Shown here piece by piece: positions 54,046 to 64,000 of a stretch of DNA of 64,000 nucleotides (positions are counted from its first letter, which is position 1; every line of letters starts with the position of its first letter). The notes below the pieces were generated by a model. The model saw only the letters and a list, made by a program, of their open reading frames with translations, was not told where the DNA came from and made no database searches. Position numbers and translations under genes: made by a program. Source of the DNA: Pictodentalium vernedei (lineage: Eukaryota > Mollusca > Scaphopoda > Dentaliida > Dentaliidae); assembly GCA_031216915.1 (NCBI GenBank), contig CM062297.1, positions 177,248,356 through 177,312,355 of the forward strand, written 5' to 3'.

Positions 54046-54679
54046 CAGGCCTGGCATTCTCAAGGAGGGCTGCCTGCCTAGAACCCTCGCAATTTTTTTT
54101 TAGGAGGGCTATTTTTAGCCCTCCTGCATCTAGCCAATTAAACACATCACAAATTGTTTTGCAGTTCTATTTTATGTGCACAATTTCTACAGCTCACTTT
54201 ATTATCCATATGACAAAAAGGAATATATAATGTGCTCAAAAATAAAACTCAACGGCACCACTGGGCTTCATGTTCAAACGTTCTGTCACATTCATAGTAG
54301 TGGTGGTATGTGACTCTCTGGTAATACTGCCAGTTAAATGTAGAATAATATTTGAACATTGTTGGGGAAATTACAATTCTACCTTAAGATGCTGTTCACA
54401 TCTCCCTAGGAATACTGCTAGGGATAAATGTGGTCAGTCTTGTTATATTTACACTTACTGTATGAAGCAAGAAGACTTCCTTAAACATGTTGTCACCTGA
54501 GTTCCATTCTGTTCTATCTCCCTACTGGGAGATTCCATTCTGTTCTATCTCCCTACTGGGAGATAGAACAGAATGGAACTCAAGTGACGATGTGTATCCT
54601 GGCGGGAGCATTTGCCCTCCTGAAAGGATTTAGATGGGCAATTTTTATCCCTCCAGTATTTTTCATAATACCAGGCCTG
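54046..54679 (+). mobile_element. element T, copy 2
   Basis: The ends are caggcctggcattctc and the inverted ataataccaggcctg. The 6-bp duplication caaaat flanks it at 54040-54045 and 54680-54685. It has internal words aggagggctatttttagccc and contains hairpin Q copy 3. Confidence 0.72.
54492..54588. repeat. hairpin Q, copy 3, with duplicated arm segment
   Basis: tcacctgagttccattctgt pairs with cagaatggaactcaagtga. A 31-base segment starting tccattctgttctatctccc is repeated in tandem within the left arm. Confidence 0.8.
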
Positions 54680-54685
54680 CAAAAT

Positions 54686-55357
<672 letters not shown>

Positions 55358-55410
55358 GCCACTTGCTATTTAACACTATTTAACATGTTTTTCTTGATTT
55401 CGTAACCTTT

Positions 55411-55590
55411 GTGAGCCCTGGAAGTGGAGCAGTGCTTTTTCATGATAAACAAGTTTGGATTTACTGGTAAAAATTGGACCCAGAACAAATGCCTGAGGTG
55501 GAAGTCCTCTAAAGTGGGCATCATAGGTATAAACAACTGGAAGAACTTGACTTCATACCTATGTTGCAGTCAATTAATAAATAAATTTAT
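55411..55590 (+). mobile_element. SINE-C
   Basis: It has tggaagtggagcagtgcttt, tttactggtaaaaattggac, tggaagtcctctaaagtggg and an AAAT tail. The shared SINE-1 3' domain is mostly lost. Confidence 0.68.
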
Positions 55591-55687
55591 TAAATCTCTG
55601 TCCACAGGTGTCGCTTTCTAACTCAGAAAGAGATCATGTTTGCGATCACATTGCTGTTTACATTTACCCATGCACATCATAGCAGAA

Positions 55688-55887
55688 TTCAATATTTTAA
55701 ATATTATTTTTTTTAAATTTTTTCAAAAACCATATCATGTGACCCCCTCATTGGAACAAGCTTCAATAGCTCGTTTCAATGAGAGGTCACAATGATATGG
55801 TTTTGTTGAAATGTTTCGAAAAATAATATTTTTTCAATTTGTATATGTCCAAGGGCAGATGCGGCTGATTCTGTAGCTAAAGAGTTA
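55688..55887 (-). mobile_element. TTAA-A MITE, decayed
   Basis: The hairpin aaaaccatatcatgtgaccc with partner is present, and the far end reads gcagatgcggctgattctgt then taaagag. The other terminus is not recognisable. Confidence 0.7.
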
Positions 55888-56212
55888 GTGGTCGCAAGTG
55901 AATTTTCCCGCAGTTGTTGTTGACTCATTTACACCTGTAATGTCAATACTTCAATGCAGTAACAAAGCAATTCAGCCTTGACTTGCTATAAGTATCTGTT
56001 AACTAAGTGCATATGCTTTTATTTGATATGCTTATTTTTCTGCCAAACAATGTGATGAACAACATATTTACTGTGATATTGATGTTCTGTACTTGATTGT
56101 CTCCATCTTGAATCTGTCAAAAATAGAAAATGTATCAACAGTTCGTAAACTGTCTGGTTGAGTACAAGGTGTACATAAATTTATGTTATTGTGCATTATG
56201 TTTGGTACAGGG
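55888..56212. other. unassigned stretch
   Basis: No recognised feature. Confidence 0.35.
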
Positions 56213-56213
56213 G

Positions 56214-56249
56214 AAAGTTCCAACACAAGGTGACCCTGGCTGTCGAATA

Positions 56250-56284
<35 letters not shown>

Positions 56285-56325
56285 ATGGCTTCAAAAATAA
56301 ATTAATAAATAAATACAGGGAAAAG
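56214..56325 (+). repeat. SINE-2 tail fragment and (AAAT)n microsatellite
   Basis: The tail word acacaaggtgaccctggctg is followed by about ten AAAT units, probably an expanded SINE tail. Confidence 0.75.
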
Positions 56326-56371
56326 TGGATTTGTTTGAAAATGTTAAGTGGTGGATTTTCTTCCTTACTAT

Positions 56372-56589
56372 CACAGTACAAGTCAAAATAAGTTGTAGCA
56401 TAACCTCAATAAACTAAGTATACTGCAGATCCTGCACTGGTGGTGATCAGAATCTGATATCATTTTCTGGAAAGCTCTCAGTGAGAGCTTTCCAGAAAAT
56501 GATGTCAACTTCTGGTCTTATCAGTGTAGGTAGAGAAAGAAATATAATTTATAGTGATTATCGTACAACTTATTTTGACTTGTACTGTA
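56372..56589. mobile_element. TA-H MITE, copy 2, intact
   Basis: The ends cagtacaagtcaaaataagt and acttattttgacttgtactg, followed by TA, are perfect over 20 bases. The centre hairpin is tttctggaaagctctcagtg and its partner. Confidence 0.85.
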
Positions 56590-56594
56590 TTTAT

Positions 56595-56800
56595 GTGGTT
56601 CCACCCTCATTGGAACCCCAGGAAGTGAAGCAGTGCTTGGTTACTTGTTAGCCAGTCATCAAAGCTTGGGATGGAAGTCCTCTAAAATGTGCAACATGGG
56701 TATAAACGATTGGCAGGACTTGACTTCATCTCCATGTTTCGGTAATGCTTAACCATTGTGCATAAATATATGACCTTAAACACTAATAAATAAATAAATA
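56595..56800 (+). mobile_element. SINE-C with the SINE-1 tail
   Basis: It begins ccaccctcattggaacccca and ends taaccattgtgcataaatat, then atgaccttaaacactaataa. It starts a few bases after TA-H copy 2. Confidence 0.75.
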
Positions 56801-56954
56801 TGTGGTACCTAGTTCAAGATGTAATCGTGATGTCCAGTATCCTGGGGCATAAATCCTGGAGGTGGGGTTGGGGAGTAGGAGCAGAGCAAATTTCTTTTCT
56901 CATCAGGCAGTACTCAAATTGAGTGTACTAGTAATAATTACCCAATAGTTCTTA

Positions 56955-57057
56955 CAGTGCAGTCGCTTTGGACTGTTTGTAATCCAGTTATAATTAGTTA
57001 TTCAAGAGTGGGGTTTTTTGCAAGTGTCGTCTGCTTTTCATGTTAGTTACAGGGTTA
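56955..57057. mobile_element. TA-E terminus joined to TTAA-B terminus
   Basis: cagtgcagtcgctttggact is a TA-E end. It passes directly into ttattcaagagtggggtttt, then gcaagtgtcgtctgcttttc and catgttagttacaggg, a TTAA-B right end. A deletion between two elements is the likely cause. Confidence 0.6.
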
Positions 57058-58629
57058 AAAAATGCATGTAAAATGTTCCTGGCTGGTTCCTAGCTGGAGG
57101 TTTATTGATAAAATATTGATTCTGCTCTTTAGACTCTTTGACAGGGTTTGGTTGTCAGTTTCTGGGTAGAAACTCCACTCAAACTTCGAACTTTTAGTGG
57201 TAATTCAATGTCCATGTAATGTGCAGAAAGATGTTAAAATCAATTTCTACTGAACTAACTATAGTAGGGGTGTCCTTGGGTTAGTCTTAACACCATATTT
57301 TTATCGATATTTTCATTCAGGTAAATATGTCAGAGATTTGCAACACCGAGTGTGTTTAAATTTCAGACACAACAAGAATGAAGACTATTGATTGTTAATG
57401 TTTGAACACGGATACAGTGAAAGATTTCTTTATACTTGAGCAGGCTTCTCATGTCCTCACAATATTCACTGTTCCTATTGACCAACGGGATCGGCTGGAG
57501 TAGCCAGGTGAATAGTCATAAATCTTTCTATAGTGTTGTATTACCAAGAAGAATATCAGGTTTATGTGTACACTTAGAGACAAAATACAATATCATTTGT
57601 TAACCCTTTGAACACTGGTGGTATCTTCAATGTCAGTTAAATGGCAGAAATTGGAAGAGTCCATATCCATTATTTGGGGGTAGAGCATGATTTTTGTAAT
57701 CAAGTTTGCCTGTCAGGCAGTTTGTTTTGACATTGACTGTATTCAGTGTTAAACCAGTTTACCTGAACCTCAATACTTGTTCCTTGTCATTTATTTGTTG
57801 GCTGGTGTCCAAACTGTCAACAAATAAAAATCGATTTTACCTTTCAGTCACGTGACTGCCGTGGGACATGTCCATGCCACACTGACTCAGGCTATTGTTT
57901 GCACAATACAAAGGATACGTCCATTTTTGGCTTTCAGGTAAAGCCAAAATAAATTCATTAAGTCAAAGGGATAAATCCGGCACAAGCCAAGAGCTTTCCT
58001 TTTGCTTTCATATTGGATTTGGTCTGACTTTTATCTCTGTTTGTGTAAAATAAAATGATTGTAAATATATTCTATTTACATTTCAGCTCATGAGTTAACT
58101 GTAATGATATAAGCCTCTTGAAGTGGCTATTAAGTATACTTCTAACAACAATATTTTGATTTTTACTGGTGCTTCTGAAAGCAGGAAATAATAGTAGTCT
58201 ACAGGTGCGTAGCCAGGATATCAAAGTTGGGGGGGGAGGAGTGGGAGGAGAGAAATATGTAGGGGTGGCTAGTTCAGCATTCTGTACACAGCAGCCACCC
58301 TTCTAAGAAGAGGGGTAGCTGACACTTTCAGATTGCTGGACTACTAGGGGGCATCGAGAATGGGATGCGTAGCATCATCCGAGCCACGTAGCGGCGAGAT
58401 GGGCACGAGGCACAATAGGAGGACACTATCTCTCTCTGGAGGTGGAGAGGTGTCCTTGTAAATTTTGAAATTCAAGACAAAAAAAACCCACAATTTTCTT
58501 GAATCTGAGTCCATTTGTGTCCATAATTTATAAGTTTTGAAAGGCATCAATAATTAGGCCACATCACCTGGGGAAGTGGGGGGGGGGTGGGGGGTGGGGT
58601 GCATGATTCCACTGCTAATCTACAACATT
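57058..58629. other. mostly unassigned stretch
   Basis: A possible hAT start (caggtgcgtagccaggat) lies at 58202 before a G-rich tract, and another G-rich tract is at 58579-58600. No exon recognised. Confidence 0.35.
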
Positions 58630-58772
58630 TCCTTGAGAACCCCAGGGACTGGAGCAGTGCTCGTTAACTGTAGTTAACAATGTCTGGTATAAAGTAGGCT
58701 TGACTTCACTCAACACTTGTGTTCCAGTCATAATATAGCCATAGATGCTGATAATGACTGATCACTAATGAA
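58630..58772 (+). mobile_element. SINE-C, decayed
   Basis: Contains gaaccccagggactggagca, gtgctcgttaactgtagtta and gcttgacttcactcaaca. The tail is not recognisable. Confidence 0.55.
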
Positions 58773-58830
58773 TAATAATAATATAAATTCTGAGATGACA
58801 AATATAATATTGACAAGTGATTAATCAGTT

Positions 58831-59024
58831 AACCAAGGTTAATCCACATGATTAATCGATCAAGAAACCCCCTTAACCATTTCAGCTCTAGCATAGCAGG
58901 GTAGCATTACTAAATTTACCTTCTGTGAACCAAGGTTAATCCACATGATTAATCGATCAAGAAACCCCCTTAACCATTTCAGCTCTAGCACAGCAGGGTA
59001 GCATTACTAAATTTACCCTCTGTG
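58831..59024 (+). repeat. 97-bp tandem duplication
   Basis: A unit starting aaccaaggttaatccacatg and ending ctctgtg occurs twice with only a few differences. Each unit includes part of the hAT-I core (agcagggtagcattactaaa). Confidence 0.85.
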
Positions 59025-59176
59025 AACCTCAGTTTGAATCAAGCTCTCAAGCCTAAACAGAAAGCGGTACCCAGAGGAAAGTTGGGGGATTCTAGCCCAC
59101 TATATGCACTAGCAACAGAAAATTCACCCTCTGGGGACCTCATTCTGCAAATGACAGATTGCTTATTTCCAGGCAA
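58890..59176 (+). mobile_element. hAT-I MITE, copy 5, left-truncated
   Basis: From agcagggtagcattac onward it matches hAT-I: ctctgtgaacctcagt, cagaaagcggtacccagagg, ctctggggacctcattctgc and the end gattgcttatttccaggc. The left terminus is replaced by the 97-bp duplicated unit. Confidence 0.75.
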
Positions 59177-60020
59177 AAAAATTTTCTTTATTTTTCCTTT
59201 TCTGATAATATCACCCACTGACATTAACTCTGTGAGATCTTCCCAGGAAGCAGTGTCAAAAGCTCTGATTATAAGTGAAGAAAACAAGAGAAAAAATTCT
59301 TGTTCTCATCCTGCAGCATATTTTGGCAAGTACTGTAAAATGGCATTAGGAGAAAGTTGTCTGTCAAGGCTGGGCAATAGAAAACTTGCCAGCAATAAAT
59401 ACATATATGTTTATATTTAACACCTGCAGGGCATTGACAAACACTAGATCAATGTACCTCTAGAGCTATAATAACGATGTAGAAATAATATCAATTAAAG
59501 GAAATCGCCTATAGATACATTGTCGTTAATGACCACGAACAGCATATGTTCGTCACTCTCCAGTCATGGAAAACCCATTGGGTGAATTGTACTTGCACCA
59601 TTGTCAGTCAGGTTTAACATCTGTTGGCTCGTTGAGACATGCATTATAAGATATGAGGGTACATTGTCTCTGACATCATTGTTGCCGTGACTGACATGAT
59701 ATCGAGTCTTAAATTGGAAAATTAATACTCATTACACCAAAGGGAGCAATCATGTTTAGAGACCTAAAAATATAATTATCTTAGCACAAGATTACCTGAA
59801 GTTGTCAAAGAAAGTAATTACATGCAATTAGTCTTAAACTTTAAAAATCTTTAGTTAATGATTCACAGCTTGATTCCCAATGTTATTGGAAGAGATTCTT
59901 CAGTGGCTGCTCTTGTTCCATTACCTAACCATTACCTAAGTTTTCTGTGCACAAGCAATTTTAGGTCAATATCAAAATGACTGTTAATTAAATATATTAC
60001 ATTAGCATTAACCCTTGTAT
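59177..60020. other. unassigned stretch
   Basis: The open frame that crosses hAT-I copy 5 (59022-59420) is largely repeat-derived. No exon recognised. Confidence 0.35.
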
Positions 60021-60196
60021 TACAGCTGCCGTGGACTGGTCACTTTCCACGGGTGGGCTATGTTTCCATAGACTAAATAAGTTTAGATTTGAAATACTAC
60101 TAATAGGAATAATCCTCAAAAATTCAATTAATGAAGCACTGGGTACAACCTGGTGCTTCATTAATTGAAATTTTGTTGCTGATGATTTTCATTTTA
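60021..60196 (+). mobile_element. TA-E MITE, copy 11, right-truncated
   Basis: It starts tacagctgccgtggactggt and has the core gaagcactgggtacaacctg. The sequence leaves the family after gctgatgattttcat. Confidence 0.78.
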
Positions 60197-61091
60197 CGGG
60201 TGCAATTTTTACTCTCGTCTCTGATTTTGCAGGAGCTTAAAACTGCGCCCGTCAATTTTGTTAATTTCCAGCACTGGTTCTGACCCTCACTGGAATGAGC
60301 TCACAGAGAGCCACAACCTATGTTTTGAAAGTAAAAATTCAGTAAATACAAAAAGTGCAATAAAGTTAATTTTTTCATTGATATCAAAAAATGGTTTATT
60401 TAAAAAAAATGGAGAGAAAATCCTTTTTTTTATTGCAATAGTTTGGGTTGACCGGATGTATGTCCATCAAAATTCCTCTGAAAAAAAGTGAAAAAATGGA
60501 TGATGGGGAAAATAGGGTAAGAGATTTGTTGGGGAACAGAGATTCTATGGAGAATGTACTGATCTGAGTTTGAACATTATGTAGATGGCATTCAGCCTTG
60601 GAGCTTGCATGATGAAGTGAAATCAGATGCTTAATTTTTTTTTCAAGTTTTCTGGGTCGGATGTTAGGAGTGGTTTGAAAAGCACAGGAAACACACTTTT
60701 GTAAAGCTGTATCCTGTTGGCCTTTATGATTGAGCTGACCTGATTTTTGCAGTACCTGAAAATTTTCAATCTCTCACCTGATTACATTACTTTCTTGTAT
60801 AAATTTACCTGCTGGGTTACAGGTAGGGGATGTGCATGGATCGCTGACGTTGTACACTGTGTGATAATGAATGTGACAGCAGCCATTACAGGAGTAAGTT
60901 AATCGTGTAATAAATAAGTATTAAGCCAAAGGCAGAATGTAAAAAATTCATTTTTCATAAGTTAATGTGTTATTCATTTTTGTTCTGGACAACAAGCTTG
61001 AAGTATATTAACCCACCTTGTTCAGATTACAGTGGCAAAGCATGAGTTTGTCACATTTTGCCCTCAGCACACTGAAGATTCTGGAAGCACA
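60197..61091. other. mostly unassigned; possible TTAA-B remnant
   Basis: Near 60275-60330, gaccctcactggaatgagct and ccacaacctatgttttgaaa faintly resemble a TTAA-B core. Nothing else recognised. Confidence 0.35.
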
Positions 61092-61200
61092 TTTTTCCCA
61101 TAATGCAACTGGGAATTTTACCAATTCGATCTTGTTTGACAGAGTTCACTGAGCTCTGCAAACAACATTGAATAGGTTAAATTCCTAGTTGTATTTTGGA
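61092..61200. mobile_element. hairpin element N, copy 2
   Basis: It holds tcccataatgcaactgggaa, the core gatcttgtttgacagagttc with gagctctgcaaacaa, and ggttaaattcctagttgtat. Matches 49288-49402. Confidence 0.68.
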
Positions 61201-61262
61201 GCTTAAAGTTTTTATAATTTCAGCATCAGTGACACAGTGTGTCATGGGTTAAACTGACAATG

Positions 61263-61560
61263 TACAGTTAAAACGAGAAGTCATGTCATTAACTGTGTGC
61301 TTATCTAGGCTTAATTGCATGTAGGAATTGCATGCAGTTGTCATATCGAATGGCATCCAAGGCACAGCAGGTTCTCCTGGTTTCTCATAGCAAACACAGG
61401 TAATGTTTCTGCCAATGAACCTCCGAATGAAACATTGCTTGCGCACAGGCCATATGTACAGAATTTGATAGCCTTACTATGGCCATAACACATAGATGAA
61501 TGCGCAGATCGACGTGCTATTTGCGCGCATTTCATGACAGGACTTCTAGTTTTCACTGTT
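61263..61560 (-). mobile_element. TA-F MITE, copy 4
   Basis: The ends are TA|cagttaaaacgagaagtca and gacaggacttctagttttca, then ctg. Most of the central hairpin is deleted (gccaatgaacctccgaatga). Confidence 0.82.
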
Positions 61561-61567
61561 GTATCAA

Positions 61568-61745
61568 GGGTTGGATCCCCCAGAAGGTAGAGCAGTGCTT
61601 GTTTACTGTGGAAGATAAGTTCTGCTTTACTTGTGTACCTGCAGTGGGATTCTTTTAATGTGGACAGTATAATAATACACTATTGGGGTAAACTTGACTT
61701 GACACTTTTACTGTGGTCATAGTGTAGTTATAATTGCTAATAGGG
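61568..61745 (+). mobile_element. SINE-C, decayed
   Basis: Contains cagaaggtagagcagtgctt, gtttactgtggaagataagt and ggtaaacttgacttgac. No tail. Confidence 0.55.
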
Positions 61746-61770
61746 AGCTTAACTATTGACCCGCTGAGTA

Positions 61771-61856
61771 TTTTTTTTAGATATTTTCATGAAATCTAGT
61801 CATGGCTGCTGTGAAGCAGCCATAACTAGATTTGATGAAAAATTCTTCTAAATTTA
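61771..61856. repeat. hairpin O, copy 2
   Basis: gaaatctagtcatggctgct pairs with agcagccataactagattt, extended by T- and A-rich arms. Confidence 0.78.
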
Positions 61857-62984
61857 AATCAAGAAATCACAAGTGAAAAAATCTATTCAATTTATTAGGT
61901 AGAAATTGGATTAAATGTGCCAGAATTATACATATTTCAATGTCAAGAGAAATCTTGACCTGGGCAGGAATATCTGCCAGCAGCATGCAAGGAGTTAAAC
62001 CTCAATATACAACAATCAGCAAGCTGATGACGGTGATGCCGAGTCAGTCGAAATGGCAGTTTGGAGATGTTCTGCATCAGTTTGCAAATGTTAAGTCTCT
62101 GTACACTGATGCAAGCCCAGATATTATTCTGCGTCTCCCATCACCCAGACTGCCACAACCCCCCCCCTCCCCCCCCCCCCCACCCCAACCAAAACTATCA
62201 TTGCATGCTTTCAGTAAAAGATAAATAATCCATCTGCTACTGTAACATCCTACAGTATATGCTGGATTTTTTCAGCAACAGTCATCTATTGTTAAATACT
62301 TACTAAGTAACCTCTAAGAAGTGTTTTGTTCTGTAATAAATTTCTTCTTGACAAACTATGAATTGCCGCCTAGAATATATTAAACTTATATTTTAACCTA
62401 AAAAATATTTAAATTATTTCTGTCAGCCATTGTGATTACTCACAAGGGTGGAAGTTATCTTGTTTATATATATGCAAGTTATTCAAAACAAAATTTTAAC
62501 TTTTGGTATTCCAAGAATACTGTTGTGTATGTTTGGAGTTTCTTTCACTGAGCTGATGAAATGCTTGTTAAATGACATGCTGTTGGAAAGGGCTGAGTGA
62601 GCAGTTTCCAAAATTGTGTGTCACATGACCTCTTTTCAACTATAGATGCGAAGACACTCAAATATATTTTCCCCAATCAAAAAATAGACACTTGAATACA
62701 GCATGCAAGCAGTTAAATACTTACTGAAAATGTGAGTGACATGAAAAAGTTAATAGTCCTTTGAATTTAAATAACGTTCATTGTATATGATGAACATCAT
62801 TTGTTACACTTTCAAATTTTGAAAATGAAACTGAATTTTTATTCACTCTTCCATGACTGGAAATGAAGTCTGTAGATAATTTTATGAATAACTGACATTA
62901 TTTGTGCATTCAAAAATTACTTTAAAAATAATTTTAGAAATAAATTGATTTTCAGTTGAGTAATCTCCCAACTGTATTAACCCT
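61857..62984. other. unassigned stretch
   Basis: Holds a C-rich tract at 62159-62186. The open frame at 61940-62224 runs through that tract and matches no USP block. Confidence 0.35.
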
Positions 62985-63276
62985 GTAACTGTGTTGTGTC
63001 CTTCGGCAAGGCACTTCGTCCCAATTACCAATGTGGGGGCATAGTTGCACTGTGTAATAAGGCATACTGCACATGGATGGTGCACTTGTCCTCAACTAAT
63101 GCTTACCTTGCTTGTGTGGAGTTAATACATTTGGGAGGCCGACAGTTGCTTTCCATTGCTTATTGGTTTTTTCCAGGTAATCTGTCTTCCTCCACCCATA
63201 AAACTGTCCGACACGAGGTGACCCTGGCTGTCAAAAGTGTTGTTAAACCCCAATAAATAAATAAATAAAAAAATAA
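62985..63276 (+). mobile_element. SINE-2, 5'-truncated
   Basis: It starts gtaactgtgttgtgtccttc and ends gaccctggctgtcaaaagtg, then ttgttaaaccccaataaata with an extended AAAT tail. It abuts a TTAA-B copy. Confidence 0.83.
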
Positions 63277-63512
63277 ATAACCCTTCACCCAACATAATGG
63301 CATAAACCATCCAGGTCCATTCACCAAAATCACTATTCAATTTTCATTATTTTTTTTTAAATTTTTTGGTCTCAAAAACTTAAGTAATGACTCCTCATTG
63401 GAACAAGCTCATTCTAATAAGGTGGCATAAGCTCAAAAAATGAAAAAAATAGTTCTTCAAGAATTTTGTTTTCAAGTGCCGTCTGACTTTCATGTTAGGT
63501 AAAAGATTAAAG
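63277..63512 (+). mobile_element. TTAA-B MITE, decayed
   Basis: It starts taacccttcacccaacataa and ends catgttaggtaaaagattaa. The core ctcctcattggaacaagctc has lost part of its partner arm. Confidence 0.78.
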
Positions 63513-63786
63513 ATTTTGATTTGTACATCTCATACCACAGCTTATAATTCCTAGGCTTTCATTCATTTTTCCCCATGGTGTGTCACACAACCACATGTTT
63601 GTGGCTTAATGAATAAATTCCCAGAATACCATGCCTTTTTTTTTTACTATAACAGGATCACAAACAGGGCTTTTTTCTCAATAAGATCACAAACTGATCC
63701 ACCTTCACTCCAGTGGATGGAGATTTCTTGAGCAGGGATAAAATGTGATAAAATAAAATTAACAATTCATCACAAAGTGTACAGAA
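63513..63786. other. unassigned stretch
   Basis: No recognised feature. Confidence 0.3.
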
Positions 63787-64000
63787 TAGGGCTGCACGGT
63801 ATTTGAAACTGAATACCAGTGTCATATTAAAAAAAAATACAGTGGAATATCGAGACTGTTCAGATATCTCAACATCATAATGAGGACTTGAATGATCACA
63901 GTCAGAACTAATCAGCATGTCTTGATGATACAGTTCGAATAAAACTTTACCCAATGCAGACGATATCAAAAGTTATTATTTTAAATATTACTTTATTGAA
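63787..64000 (-). mobile_element. hAT-Y MITE, copy 3, cut by window end
   Basis: It starts tagggctgcacggtatttga. At about 63943 a TTAA-A terminus (tttacccaatgcagacgat) begins at the same internal point as in copies 1 and 2. The right part lies beyond the window. Confidence 0.78.

Noticed and set aside
58202-58600. hAT element starting caggtgcgtagccaggat
   Set aside because: No matching right terminus or target duplication could be found.
61940-62224. Possible later USP exon
   Set aside because: The frame has no USP block and ends in a poly-C-derived proline run.

Overview
This is AT-rich animal DNA with one recognisable protein-coding exon and a very heavy load of short mobile elements. The organism is probably a marine invertebrate. 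The signs are an intron-split USP53/USP54-type exon, tRNA- and 5S-derived SINEs with (AAAT)n tails, dozens of hairpin-cored MITEs, and uneven CpG decay. I cannot name the species. No rRNA operon, functional tRNA, CRISPR array, bacterial gene, retrovirus or LTR element was seen. Most open reading frames here are translations of repeats.

The host gene. Positions 36743-36901 (+) encode 53 residues ending in a Cys-box block typical of USP53/USP54. A polypyrimidine tract and AG precede the exon and GTGAGT follows it. No later USP exon is visible, so the first coding intron should run at least 27 kb, to the right edge. SINE and MITE copies left of about 24 kb keep many CpGs, while those to the right mostly have TG or CA instead. 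I infer that the transcribed, methylated unit starts near 21-24.5 kb, where there is also a repeat-poor stretch (20.06-22.72 kb).

Mobile elements, with local family names used below. SINE-1: tRNA-headed, tail ending gtgaccttaaacaccaataaata. SINE-2: tRNA-headed, tail ending tgttaaaccccaataaata. SINE-5S: a 5S rRNA head on a SINE-2 body. SINE-C: a different body with the SINE-1 tail. TTAA-A and TTAA-B: piggyBac-type MITEs that share one central hairpin. TA-E, TA-F, TA-G, TA-H and TA-J: MITEs with CAGT termini at TA sites (Tc1/mariner or pogo type). hAT-I, hAT-W and hAT-Y: MITEs with 8-bp target duplications. T: CAGGCCTGG termini with 6-bp duplications. One degraded piggyBac-like transposon (44720-45426) seems to keep the N-terminal transposase coding region.

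Layout. 1-2 kb: unassigned. 2-20 kb: nested hAT-I, TTAA-A/B, SINE-1/2, SINE-5S, hAT-W and tandem repeats, CpG-rich. 20-22.7 kb: repeat-poor. 22.7-27 kb: a tail-to-tail SINE pair, a three-deep nest, and TA-G/H/F copies. 27-36 kb: TA-E, TA-F, TA-J and several palindromes. 36.6-36.9 kb: the USP exon. 37-64 kb: intron filled with the same families, mostly CpG-decayed. All boundaries and families were read by eye; none has been checked against a repeat library.
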